NCBI RefSeq assembly: GCF_036320655.1
Contig: NZ_CP143258.1
Location: forward strand, 434,001-498,000
Length of the DNA stretch: 64,000 nucleotides
Direction of reading: 5' to 3'
Source of the DNA: Porphyromonas pogonae
GTDB taxonomy: Bacteria; Bacteroidota; Bacteroidia; Bacteroidales; Porphyromonadaceae
Position 1 is the first letter of the stretch. Every line of letters starts with the position of its first letter. Positions 56,401 to 64,000 of this stretch are shown here, in pieces. A program made the position numbers and the translations under genes. The notes beneath the pieces are model-generated. The model was not told the origin of the DNA. It searched no databases and saw only the letters and a list, made by a program, of their open reading frames with translations.

Positions 56401-57223
56401 GAACGAACCGCACGAGATGAATTATGTAAAAAAGCATTTCGATGAAGATATATTGCATCTGCGTGAGCAAGGAATAGATTCCAAACTTGCCGAGCAACAC
56501 GCCCTCGTGAGAGTCTTCGGATGTCCTCCCGGTAACTATGGCGGAGGGGTAGATGTACTTGTCGAGAATAAGAATTGGAGCACTGATGATGATCTTGCTA
56601 CAGCTGCCATCACGTGGGCTGCTCACGCTTATAGTGGCGACTTTCATGGACAAAAGTGCCGTGATAATCTGGAGCGACAGCTTTCCAAAGTAACTGCCAC
56701 GGTGAAGAACGAAAACACAATTGACTTCGATCTCTATGATATCGATGACGAGTTTATCTATCACGGTGGCCTCATAGCTGCGGTGAAAAAGTGCAGCGGC
56801 AAAGCTCCGCAGTCTTTTTACGGTAACAGCTCGGATCCTTCCTTTACCGTTGTGAGGTCGGTCAAAGAAGAGTCTGCCAGGGTGATGCGTTCACGATTAC
56901 TCAATCCCATTTGGATTGAAGGGCTCAAAAGACATGGTTACAAAGGAGCACAAGATGTAGCCTACAACATGGACAATATATTCGGGTGGGACGCCGTGGC
57001 TGATATTGTCGAAGACTGGAATTACGAAGCCTTGGCACAGCATCTCCTCGGTAATGCAGATCACAAAGAATGGTTGCGTGAAGCCAATCCCTGGGCTCTA
57101 AGAGAGATTGCAGAGAAGCTACTCGAAGCCTCACAAAGAGGGATGTGGCATGCACAACCCGAAACACTGGAGCTGGTAGAAAAGGTGTATCTGGAGTGTG
57201 AAGGTCTGATGGAAGGCGATTAA
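53468..57223 (+). CDS. cobN: CobN-like large chelatase subunit
   Basis: A 1251-residue protein of the CobN/ChlH/BchH family, the porphyrinoid-binding subunit of class I chelatases. Recognisable words are VVHIGTHGTLEWLPGKEKALS near residue 545, DNLPDMPHLY-like region, GNVFIGLQPPRGYE and, near the end, FGCPPGNYGGGVD. In aerobic B12 synthesis CobN inserts cobalt with CobS/CobT; related HmuS proteins in Bacteroidota haem loci have been linked to removing iron from haem. Here it sits under a cobalamin riboswitch with ChlI/ChlD-like partners and CbiZ and no ring-synthesis genes, so it may act on imported corrinoid or its precursors. Direction of the reaction is unknown. Confidence 0.9.
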   Translation: MKSYHITYVLDAHTTLPPFDEVNEALCRSGSDTVISASKISTSTLDAEAVAEGDSWSTLDSSDFILLMTHGSIAYFKQFNRFKQKYADKKMIFIYSTMPDEMAEMMLWLRVSVADGNTILKYIKCKNTTNLINLNKFIASHYGGIDIDYAPPVIPQWEGLYITDELETNYLAEVRKAKDAGCYVVGVLIPYHLYADKNLRHIDALITALNSAGTVVIPIYTTASKDNLTGEKGVTATVQEYFYDPDGLLVDVVVNTLGYSLGIFEESGSIWMEKNGTSAPSLLARMNIPVIQAYYTYFSYEQWKESVQGLDAFSLVSAVYYPEFDGQIDGYPIGCRDMTHPQEITIAPMAEGIDIVSRLAYRWAKLQYTPNAEKKVAIIFHNMPPRNDMIGCAAGLDSPASVYNLLHSLEAMGVSFDNHYKNGDDIIRRIISAVSNDDEWLSDEELMKRATDTIPAEAYQRWHDELEPETKAFLEKDWGASPGTFKVVDGAMPVPGILNGNVFIGLQPPRGYEQQAEAVYHSTDIACPHFYIAIYKWIRHVFNADVVVHIGTHGTLEWLPGKEKALSKACLPQTNIDDMPHLYLYHTSVIGEGIQAKRRASAVLLNHLEPVSTESGTYDELSELDELVHKYITAPMTKAQHRLCEESILAMVQKLHMDQDLGLDVGNVTDAGAYITKVHNWLGVIKRSMVKDGLHIFGEAPSGSRLNDFVRVLLRVSGSNCLSMDEALALYYGFPIEVLRLIPDKIWNDGSTSVMILDRFTAVSRRLVEALNQNRFNPLDEARCRSILGDGVGSMQAVQDIMQVVHEQIYPKLCDTTNELKAFEKGITAQFILPGKGGSPSRGNLDILPTGRNMYALDPNEIPSHVAYKIGSKLGEQLLEKYLKNDDTYPESIAIVLYSGDQMRTYGEDIAEILWLMGLKPVWMSDSSDKVTGLEVIPLDVLQRPRIDVVSRISGLLRDTFPSIISLLDDAVKMVVSLNEPHEMNYVKKHFDEDILHLREQGIDSKLAEQHALVRVFGCPPGNYGGGVDVLVENKNWSTDDDLATAAITWAAHAYSGDFHGQKCRDNLERQLSKVTATVKNENTIDFDLYDIDDEFIYHGGLIAAVKKCSGKAPQSFYGNSSDPSFTVVRSVKEESARVMRSRLLNPIWIEGLKRHGYKGAQDVAYNMDNIFGWDAVADIVEDWNYEALAQHLLGNADHKEWLREANPWALREIAEKLLEASQRGMWHAQPETLELVEKVYLECEGLMEGD

Positions 57224-57243
57224 TAACGATGATAAACTAAGAT

Positions 57244-58170
57244 ATGATAAGATATCCATTTACAGCGATAGTAGGACAAGAGCAGATGAAACTGGCACTG
57301 CTGCTCAATATGATCAATCCTAAGATAGGAGGAGTGCTCATTATGGGCGAGAAAGGTACGGCCAAGTCCACCGTGGTGCGAGGTCTCGCTTTGCTCACAG
57401 AGCATACATCCGTGGTGGAGCTACCCATTTCTGCCACGGAGGATAAGTTGGTTGGCTCCATCGATATAGAGCATGCGCTCAAGACCGGTGAGACAAAGTT
57501 TGAGCCCGGTATACTGCATCACGCTCACGGCAATATATTATATGTAGACGAAGTAAACCTGCTCGAAGATCACTTAGTGGATATTCTCCTCGATGTCTCT
57601 GCGATGGGGGTGAATTATATAGAACGAGAAGGGATCTCCTTTTCACATCCATCCGAATTTGTGCTTGTCGGCACCATGAACCCCGAAGAGGGAGACTTAC
57701 GCCCGCAACTTCTCGATCGTTTCGGCCTATCGGTACGGGTACGTGGCGAGCAGGATGTCGAAAACCGTATGGAGATTCTGAAACGCAGGCTGGAGTACGA
57801 CCGTAATCCCCAGGCTTTCATGGAACAGTATCGTGACGAGGAGCGTGCACTCGCGTCACGCATTCTTCATGCGCGTGAGCTACTACCGCAGGTCACTTTT
57901 GCCAACGATATATTAGCCTTGATAGCCCATATCAGCATCGAGCTGCAAGTCGATGGGCATAGAGCCGATATTACGCTCTTGAAAACAGCGATGGCGCTCT
58001 CCACATTCGACGGCCGATATGAGGTGTCGCCTACTGATGTATTCAAAGCTTCGGAGCTGGTATTACCTCATCGCATGCGTCGATTGCCGTTTGACTCCCC
58101 CGACTTCACAGCAGATGATGTGAGGTCGTTGTGTGAAAAAATAGTCTCCGATCTTCACCCCGAAGTATAA
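57244..58170 (+). CDS. ChlI/BchI/CobS-like AAA+ chelatase ATPase
   Basis: A 308-residue AAA+ motor subunit. The Walker A motif GEKGTAKST is near residues 35-43 and Walker [17 protein letters not shown] near 98. The ChlI-typical insertion words [15 protein letters not shown] and [20 protein letters not shown] are present. With the VWA subunit next to it, it forms the ring that drives metal insertion by the large subunit. It lies 20 bases after cobN. Confidence 0.93.
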   Translation: MIRYPFTAIVGQEQMKLALLLNMINPKIGGVLIMGEKGTAKSTVVRGLALLTEHTSVVELPISATEDKLVGSIDIEHALKTGETKFEPGILHHAHGNILYVDEVNLLEDHLVDILLDVSAMGVNYIEREGISFSHPSEFVLVGTMNPEEGDLRPQLLDRFGLSVRVRGEQDVENRMEILKRRLEYDRNPQAFMEQYRDEERALASRILHARELLPQVTFANDILALIAHISIELQVDGHRADITLLKTAMALSTFDGRYEVSPTDVFKASELVLPHRMRRLPFDSPDFTADDVRSLCEKIVSDLHPEV

Positions 58171-58174
58171 GATT

Positions 58175-59971
58175 ATGCGCGTATCATTCAGTAGTATCAT
58201 TGGTCAGCCTCAGGCTTGTCAAGCTATCACCGTAGCACTTGCAAGTCCTACGTCGTGCAGCCTCCTTTTGGGCGGTGAGACGGGTGTGGGCAAATCCCTC
58301 CTCCTTGCATCAGTGCGCGAGCTTGCCGGTAGCAGAGAGGTGCTGGTACTTCCTTCTTCTCTCTCCGAGGACATGCTCTATGATTTCACCGATGTATCGG
58401 AGATACTACAGCAGGGGCATTACCGACAGCGAGAGGGCCTGCTACGACGGATGCATGGCAATGTAGTGCTAGCGGACAACCTCAATTTACTGCCCACTCA
58501 TGTGCTTTTTATTATACTCGATTATTTACAGCAATGCCGGGGCGAAGACAGTTTTTGTTTCATCGGAGCCGTGAACACGGAGGAGGGGAGCATCAGTGCA
58601 GCCGTGTTGGATAAGTTCGACCTTTTCGTCGCCCTGCAACATATCACCGAACCGGAGGTGCGCAGTCGGATTATCAGACAATCGCTCTTGCAAACCGATT
58701 ATAATGAACACCTGCTCACCGCTAACATAACCAAGGCTCGAAGCAAAGCAAGCGAGATCAAGGTGAGTGTAACGGATTACCGATTCGCTGCACAATTGTG
58801 TGCCGAGGCTTTTGTCTCAGGACACAGAGCCGACATAGCACTACTTCATGCTGCCATTACGCATGCTTCACTTGCCGGCAGAAATAGTCTGGATCTTAGC
58901 GACTTCACTGCGGTGAAGGACTTAGCGCTGCGCCATCGGATCAACAACCCGGTGCCGGACTCCCTGCCCAACTCTGATCACACTCCCCCACATCAGGGTG
59001 AGCAAGATGCCTCAGCTCCACCGCCCTCTGAAATCCCTGAGGCTCCCGACTGTAATAACCCCTCTCCCACCTCTGCATCCGCAGAATCGGAGCCTGATGA
59101 AGCGCTTCTTGCTCCCGAGCGTATGGATGAGATAGGACGTTTGTCCATGACATTCGATCCCATCAACAACCTACAGCGTGTCGTCAGGCTTCACTCCGGC
59201 TTTGGAGCCAGAGTCAAATGTGCTCAGGATTTTCACAAAGGGAGCTACAGAAGCGCTGCTGCCACGTCCCGATTGTCTTACGATCTTGCCATCATACCCA
59301 CCATCCGAGCCGCAGCTCCGTTCCAATATCACCGTAAGCTCTCGAGTACAGCGAGTGACCCGTTTCTGATTATTGATCCACAGGATTATCGCATCAAGAA
59401 ACGTCGTCACCGTACCGGATATCACATCCTTTTCTTAGTGGATGCCAGTGGTTCCATGGGAGTGAAGAAAAGGATGACAGAGGTCAAAGGCATGATTATG
59501 GAGCTACTGCGCAACGCTTATATCAAGCGTGACAGTGTGGGCATGATTACTTTTCGGGGTGATGATGCTACATTGGTGTTGCCTTTTACCCGTAGTGTGT
59601 CGCGAGCGCATGATCTACTGGCACATATATCTACAGGTGGGCGCACCCCGCTTTATATGGGGCTCAAACTTGCCTGCGAAGTCATCACATCGGAAAAGCG
59701 AAAAAACAAACAGCTATCGCCTGTATTGGTTCTGCTTACCGATGGTAGAGCCACCTCTAATTTCGATGGTGAAAACAAGGTGGATGTAATAGCAGGATGC
59801 GCACGCAGACTTGCCGATCTCACCACTCGCACCATCGTTATCGATACGGAGACGGGATTTATACGCCTCCGCAAAGCACAACGGATAGCGGAGGCTATGC
59901 AAGCCGACTCGTACTATCTGCTGGACGAGCTCACAGAATATGTACCCAATATAATAAATAGATGTTTATGA
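58175..59971 (+). CDS. ChlD/BchD-like chelatase subunit with VWA domain
   Basis: A 598-residue protein with an N-terminal AAA+ domain (GGETGVGKS Walker A near 29-37, VNTEEGSISAAVLDKFDL), a proline/acidic linker (about 268-320) and a C-terminal von Willebrand A domain with the MIDAS motif DASGSMG near 427 and LLTDGRATSN. This is the usual three-part ChlD architecture. The ChlI and ChlD rings together energise the CobN-like subunit. It ends four to ten bases inside the CbiZ gene. Confidence 0.92.
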   Translation: MRVSFSSIIGQPQACQAITVALASPTSCSLLLGGETGVGKSLLLASVRELAGSREVLVLPSSLSEDMLYDFTDVSEILQQGHYRQREGLLRRMHGNVVLADNLNLLPTHVLFIILDYLQQCRGEDSFCFIGAVNTEEGSISAAVLDKFDLFVALQHITEPEVRSRIIRQSLLQTDYNEHLLTANITKARSKASEIKVSVTDYRFAAQLCAEAFVSGHRADIALLHAAITHASLAGRNSLDLSDFTAVKDLALRHRINNPVPDSLPNSDHTPPHQGEQDASAPPPSEIPEAPDCNNPSPTSASAESEPDEALLAPERMDEIGRLSMTFDPINNLQRVVRLHSGFGARVKCAQDFHKGSYRSAAATSRLSYDLAIIPTIRAAAPFQYHRKLSSTASDPFLIIDPQDYRIKKRRHRTGYHILFLVDASGSMGVKKRMTEVKGMIMELLRNAYIKRDSVGMITFRGDDATLVLPFTRSVSRAHDLLAHISTGGRTPLYMGLKLACEVITSEKRKNKQLSPVLVLLTDGRATSNFDGENKVDVIAGCARRLADLTTRTIVIDTETGFIRLRKAQRIAEAMQADSYYLLDELTEYVPNIINRCL

Positions 59972-61122
59972 GTGTGACATTTGATCAACGAAAGGATAAA
60001 GAACTGCTATACCTCACCCCGCTGGGTGATGAGGTCTACTTCTATGACGATAGTATGGTGATGCGCTTTGTGGGCAATAGGGGTGTTGTGAGTACGTCCA
60101 ACCTCAATGGCGGTTACAGGGAAGACCTACAGTTTGCTTTCAACAACAGCTGTGGGAGAGTGCCGTCCGTAGTGGCAAAAAGTCACTGTCCGCTCAAGGG
60201 GCGCAACATCACCGAGCATTACAGTGCCATTGCCGGGGAGCTGGGCTTGCCCATCACGCACACCACCGGTATGGGCACTGCCGCCCTCATCGAAAATGCA
60301 GCTTGTGCCTCACGCTCCTACCATGGCATCGAAGTCATGGCTATAGCCACTGCCGGTATAGATGTCAATGGAGGCAGAGCAGGTGATAGAGCAGCTCATG
60401 ATGAGTTTACCAAGTCCCCTATTACACAAGTGGGCACCATCAATGTATTCTTACTCATCAATGCATGGCTCGATAGCGGAGCCCTCACGCGTGCGCTCAT
60501 TACAGCCACCGAAGCCAAAACAGCTGCTCTGCTCGAGCTCATGGCAAACAGTATGTATTCGGAGGACTTGGCTACCGGCTCCGGTACCGACTCGCTCATA
60601 GCCGTGTGCAACAATGATGCGCACACGGTACTGTACAATACCGGCAAGCATGTGCTCATGGGCGAGATGATAGGGCGCAGTGTCAAGGAAGCTGTGACCA
60701 AAGCGCTGGCATTGCAGACGGGCATGACTCCTGAGCGTCAATCCTCGGTCGAGTGGCAATGCAAGCGCTATGGCCTCACACGTCAGAGTATACTTCACTA
60801 CTACAGCCATAGCTTCGGTGACTATGAGATAAACCAAGTCACTCCACTGCTCGATGCCTTGATCACCGACAATGAGGTGGTGGCGTCTGTGGCTTGCATA
60901 GCACACCTGTGTGACCAAAACCGCTGGGGTCTCATCACTGACAAAACTCTCATGGACAAAGCCGGGCTATTGCTCAATGACCTGCTTCGTACATACGGGC
61001 AACAAGCAATAGACTTGCACCGTAAAAGCAAACATACCCGATATGAGAATCAAGACATTTATAAAATGATAATATCGGATACAATACTCTCTCTGGCACG
61101 TATACTCCACTCCCAAGTTTAA
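59962..61122 (+). CDS. cbiZ: Adenosylcobinamide amidohydrolase
   Basis: A 386-residue protein, CbiZ type. CbiZ domain words are clear: GMGTAALIENAACAS, ATAGIDVNGGRAGDRAAHDE, and the C-terminal SGTDSLIAVC and GKHVLMGEMIG. CbiZ cuts the nucleotide loop side chain from adenosyl-corrinoids, so scavenged pseudocobalamins can be rebuilt with another lower ligand. ATG 59962 and 59968 are both possible starts and overlap chlD's stop. A leading N-terminal part of about 70 residues precedes the core. It is the clearest marker that this locus handles corrinoids rather than haem. Confidence 0.93.
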   Translation: MFMSVTFDQRKDKELLYLTPLGDEVYFYDDSMVMRFVGNRGVVSTSNLNGGYREDLQFAFNNSCGRVPSVVAKSHCPLKGRNITEHYSAIAGELGLPITHTTGMGTAALIENAACASRSYHGIEVMAIATAGIDVNGGRAGDRAAHDEFTKSPITQVGTINVFLLINAWLDSGALTRALITATEAKTAALLELMANSMYSEDLATGSGTDSLIAVCNNDAHTVLYNTGKHVLMGEMIGRSVKEAVTKALALQTGMTPERQSSVEWQCKRYGLTRQSILHYYSHSFGDYEINQVTPLLDALITDNEVVASVACIAHLCDQNRWGLITDKTLMDKAGLLLNDLLRTYGQQAIDLHRKSKHTRYENQDIYKMIISDTILSLARILHSQV

Positions 61123-61150
61123 TGCAACTATATTTTTTAAAATAAACACA

Positions 61151-63265
61151 ATGAAAAAGAATTTACTCCTTATTATTACTTTAGCCATGGCTCTGCCATT
61201 GTTGGCTAAAGCGGATGGAAATCCTGTTGACTCCGTCAAGGTCTACAACCTACAGGATGTCACGGTGTATTCTACGCGATCAGCATTACCTCTCAAACGT
61301 GTACCCGGCAAGATAGAAGTTATCCCTTCTCGTACTATAGCCAACTCGAGCTATAGCAATCTTGCGGATATTCTCAAAAACAATAGCTCGGTGGGTGTAA
61401 TCCAGTACAGTGGCTACAACACGGTTATAGGTATCAGGGGTTTTAAACCATCGGGCAAGTATGTTACAGTCTTGGTCAATGGTGTACCTGCAGGTACCGA
61501 CAATATCTCTACACTGGGCGTGACAGACATAGAGCAAGTAGAGATACTCAAGGGGCCGTTCTCCTCTATCTATGGCACCAATGCCATGGGAGGGGTACTT
61601 AACCTGATCACGAAAAAGAACAAAGGAGACCTCACGGGCAATGTGTCACTCTCAGTGGGCTCGTTCCAGGCATCCCGCGGAGCCCTCAATCTGGGCGGAG
61701 CACTCGTCGATAAACTGTCCTTCGACCTCAATGTGAGTTTTGACAATCAAGCTCAGGGCTACAAGACCGGCAAGCACAACCTGCTCTCGCTCTCTCCACT
61801 GGAAGAAGTGATCTTGGATACTGCCACCAAGGGCATCCGTATGATGGGTAGTAACTTCGGTGCCGCTACAGGTCGTCTCAGGCTCGGTTACGAATTCAGC
61901 CCTTTGTGGTCGCTCGATGTATACCAGACTATATTCTCGGGAGCCGACATACCTACGGGCGGTAGCATCTGGGGGGTATATGGCAACAAGAAAAAGGACA
62001 TAGGGCGTAGTGCCACTTCTCTGGAACTCCGCGGTGGTATTGGCAATCACAAGCTCCTCTTTACTCCTTATTACAATATAGAGAGAAACAAAAACTACAC
62101 CCTCTATGCCGATACTGCATATGTCAACTACAAAAGCAAGTACCAGACCTACGGTGCTACCCTTCAAGACAACTTCAAGATAGCCGACCAAGACTTCGTG
62201 CTGGGATTGGATAGCCGTAACATGCAGACAAAATCGGATCGATACAAGGCTCGTAACGAAAAAGAAAAGCCCTATCAGCCCGGTTACAGAACCAATAGTA
62301 TGGGGATCTTCGCTCAAATGAACTTTAAGCTACTCAATGACAAACTCCTGATCTCTACAGGCGCCCGTGCGGACTTTATGAAATTCAAGCTCGAAGCTAA
62401 CGATCTGCTCAAGAACGAGGCTAAAACGGAGTCGTACAACATCGTGAGCCCCAATGTAGGTGTGAAGTACGAGTTGCTCCGGGGGCTGATGTTGCATGGG
62501 TCATGGGGTAGATCATTTGCCGCTCCCGATGCATATCAGAAATCGGGTCAGTACGATGGTCCTTTCGGCCGTACGGAAGGTAACCCCGATCTCAAACCTG
62601 AGAAGTCTCGCACCACAGACTTTGGGGTGGGCTACAGCAACTTCGACAAGGGTATTCAGGTCGATATCACCTACTTCGATACCAGACACTCCGACATGAT
62701 AATCTCTTACAAAAAAGACAAAACTATCACCTCTTACCTCAATGCACAGAAAGCCAAGATGAGAGGTCTGGAGCTCATGGCGTCATACAACTTAGGTTCG
62801 CTTTGGGCAAATAGCTTTGTGCTCAAGCCTTATATCAATGCAACACTTATGCTCGACACCAAAGTAAAGATAGATGCCAACAAAGATGAGTGGTCGCAGA
62901 TGCTTTATACTCGTCGCCAAAACATCTCTTTTGGTATCGAGTACAGAGGCGAAGAGGGTATAGAGTTTGTGCTCAACGGCCGCTTTACCGGTCACAGATA
63001 CGAGGAAAACTGGTACAAATATTACCCCAAAGTGCGCCCTACACTCAACGCTATGCTGGAAAAAGAAAATCCCGAGCTGGCTGCGAAAGGGCTGTTGAGG
63101 ATGCCCCAGTTTCTGATCTTCGACACGTCACTTTACTACCACGTGAATAGTCACCTCATGGTAGGCGCAAACATGAACAACATATTCAATGAGAACTACA
63201 CTGAAAAAGACGGCTATAACATGCCCGGTCGCAATGTCATGTTCAAGGCTACTTATCAGTTTTGA
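61151..63265 (+). CDS. btuB: TonB-dependent outer-membrane receptor, BtuB type
   Basis: A 704-residue receptor with a Sec signal peptide (cleaved near residue 21). The TonB box region (NLQDVTVYSTRS) precedes the plug with VIGIRGFKPSGKYVTVLVNG and VEILKGPFSSIYGTNAMGGV; the beta-barrel ends with the aromatic C-terminus RNVMFKATYQF. Length fits BtuB and colicin-I-receptor types. It is the last gene of the riboswitch-controlled operon and probably takes up cobalamin or other corrinoids. A haem receptor is a weaker alternative. Confidence 0.9.
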   Translation: MKKNLLLIITLAMALPLLAKADGNPVDSVKVYNLQDVTVYSTRSALPLKRVPGKIEVIPSRTIANSSYSNLADILKNNSSVGVIQYSGYNTVIGIRGFKPSGKYVTVLVNGVPAGTDNISTLGVTDIEQVEILKGPFSSIYGTNAMGGVLNLITKKNKGDLTGNVSLSVGSFQASRGALNLGGALVDKLSFDLNVSFDNQAQGYKTGKHNLLSLSPLEEVILDTATKGIRMMGSNFGAATGRLRLGYEFSPLWSLDVYQTIFSGADIPTGGSIWGVYGNKKKDIGRSATSLELRGGIGNHKLLFTPYYNIERNKNYTLYADTAYVNYKSKYQTYGATLQDNFKIADQDFVLGLDSRNMQTKSDRYKARNEKEKPYQPGYRTNSMGIFAQMNFKLLNDKLLISTGARADFMKFKLEANDLLKNEAKTESYNIVSPNVGVKYELLRGLMLHGSWGRSFAAPDAYQKSGQYDGPFGRTEGNPDLKPEKSRTTDFGVGYSNFDKGIQVDITYFDTRHSDMIISYKKDKTITSYLNAQKAKMRGLELMASYNLGSLWANSFVLKPYINATLMLDTKVKIDANKDEWSQMLYTRRQNISFGIEYRGEEGIEFVLNGRFTGHRYEENWYKYYPKVRPTLNAMLEKENPELAAKGLLRMPQFLIFDTSLYYHVNSHLMVGANMNNIFNENYTEKDGYNMPGRNVMFKATYQF

Positions 63266-63646
63266 TTCCCTATAAATACCTACAGGAAACAAGCATATTT
63301 CGCCATAACCACTGTGGGTACGTCACTCTAGGCACCATGGCATGGCGGTGAAATATAGCTGAGTGGTTGCTTCCGCTCTGTTCCTTCTGATTTATCTGCA
63401 AGTTTAGGCATCGCAGTATGCCTAAGCTTGCAGACTTTTTTTGTAGACATCCCCTCGCACTTCAGCTGTATGGTTTTCCCCTCTGATCTTCATTTTGCAA
63501 AATTATAACAATGCGCTAAAGGAGGGGTAGGCGTTATGTGACATAGATCAACTCGCTTCTCTCCCGTAAGAGTATAGATGGGGAGAGGCTTTTCGGTGAA
63601 ATTTCTTTAGAGGCCACTGTCGGTATAGAAACAAAATAAGCAATAG
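63266..63646. other. Intergenic region after the btuB-type gene
   Basis: It holds a terminator at 63398-63443. I see nothing else between the receptor gene and the second 354-bp repeat. Confidence 0.5.
63398..63443 (+). terminator. Terminator of the B12 operon
   Basis: GCAAGTTTAGGCAT (63398-63411) and ATGCCTAAGCTTGC pair over 14 bp with one G-U pair and are followed by AGACTTTTTTT. Confidence 0.85.
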
Positions 63647-64000
63647 TCTGACTTGGCAGTCTTCAATTCAGCTGTTTTTATAACAACTGAACGGATGTTT
63701 AGTCTGACAAAAATCAGAATTTTGAAATCGTCATATTGATGCAAATGTGGCTTGATATGTTTCAAAATGATGTAAATGTACTTTTGGGTTTGTCTTTTTG
63801 AAAGAGTGGGTAGCGCAGTGACTTTTGTATAATTGAGCTTCTTGAGGTGTAGAGGTTGATCGCAGTCGTTGTTTAACTGAGATAAAGTTGTGTTTTAACT
63901 AAAACACAAAAGTATTTTAACTAAAACATTTCGGTGTCATAACTAAAACAGGAGAGTCCTTTAGTTAAATTAGCGAGACATTTTAACTAAAATACGGGTG
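63647..64000 (+). repeat. 354-bp direct repeat, copy 2 (reaches window end)
   Basis: This has the same sequence and orientation as 48857-49210, with about ten base changes and no gap, including the TTTTAACTAAAAC cluster. The repeat may continue past the window. Confidence 0.9.

Noticed and set aside
61652-62317. 221-codon minus-strand frame
   Set aside because: It is a shadow of the TonB-dependent receptor gene.
53468-63265. Reading the CobN-TonB receptor set as a haem uptake (hmu) locus
   Set aside because: The cobalamin riboswitch and CbiZ point to corrinoids; no HmuY-like gene is present.

Overview
This window looks like a chromosomal segment of a Bacteroidales bacterium, most likely Porphyromonadaceae or close to Porphyromonas. 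The support is a SusC/SusD pair, several TAnnTTTG-type -7 promoter boxes, many lipoprotein signals, the purH-mreBCD-mrdA-rodA order and an IS5-family element resembling the Porphyromonas IS195 group. The genus is inferred; no rRNA is present to confirm it.

Layout. (1) Positions 1-3720, minus strand: two tandem paralogous subtilisin-like lipoproteins, the first cut by the window edge. (2) 4325-18188, plus strand: a nucleotide pyrophosphatase/phosphodiesterase lipoprotein, a DUF4924 protein, rfbD, prfC, a GH109-like lipoprotein, a patatin-like hydrolase, a GH13 enzyme, prsA, a radical-SAM/partner pair linked to DNA metabolism, and a CCA-adding enzyme. (3) 18189-19594: a gene-poor gap with an orphan promoter. 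(4) 19595-27014: purH and the cell-elongation genes mreB, mreC, mreD, mrdA (PBP2) and rodA. (5) 27254-48623: a glycan and phospholipid degradation region. It holds an esterase, a GH125 alpha-1,6-mannosidase, a membrane AraC-type regulator, a metallophosphoesterase lipoprotein, two tRNA-Val genes, a susC broken by an IS, susD, a GH92 alpha-mannosidase, an alkaline-phosphatase-superfamily phosphodiesterase, a PI-PLC, an alkaline phosphatase and a GH63/MGH1-like enzyme. (6) 48857-64000: a vitamin B12 locus between two copies of a 354-bp direct repeat. It starts with a cobalamin riboswitch and encodes BtuF, BtuC (with an internal amber codon), BtuD, CobN, ChlI, ChlD, CbiZ and a BtuB-type receptor.

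How the genes may work together. The mix in region 5 (PI-PLC, alpha-1,2- and alpha-1,6-mannosidases, two phosphodiesterases, alkaline phosphatase, SusCD) fits dismantling of a mannosylated phosphoinositide, such as a eukaryotic GPI anchor or actinobacterial phosphatidylinositol mannoside. This is the strongest candidate for an undescribed system here, and it is an inference from gene content. Region 6 would import corrinoids and remodel them through CbiZ. The role of a complete CobN-ChlI-ChlD chelatase set there, with no ring-synthesis genes nearby, is open.

Mobile DNA. A 1330-bp IS5-family element disrupts susC with a 5-bp target duplication, and the gene restores in frame when the element is removed. 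Three 187-bp non-coding elements share its terminal inverted repeats and are probably MITEs moved by the same transposase.
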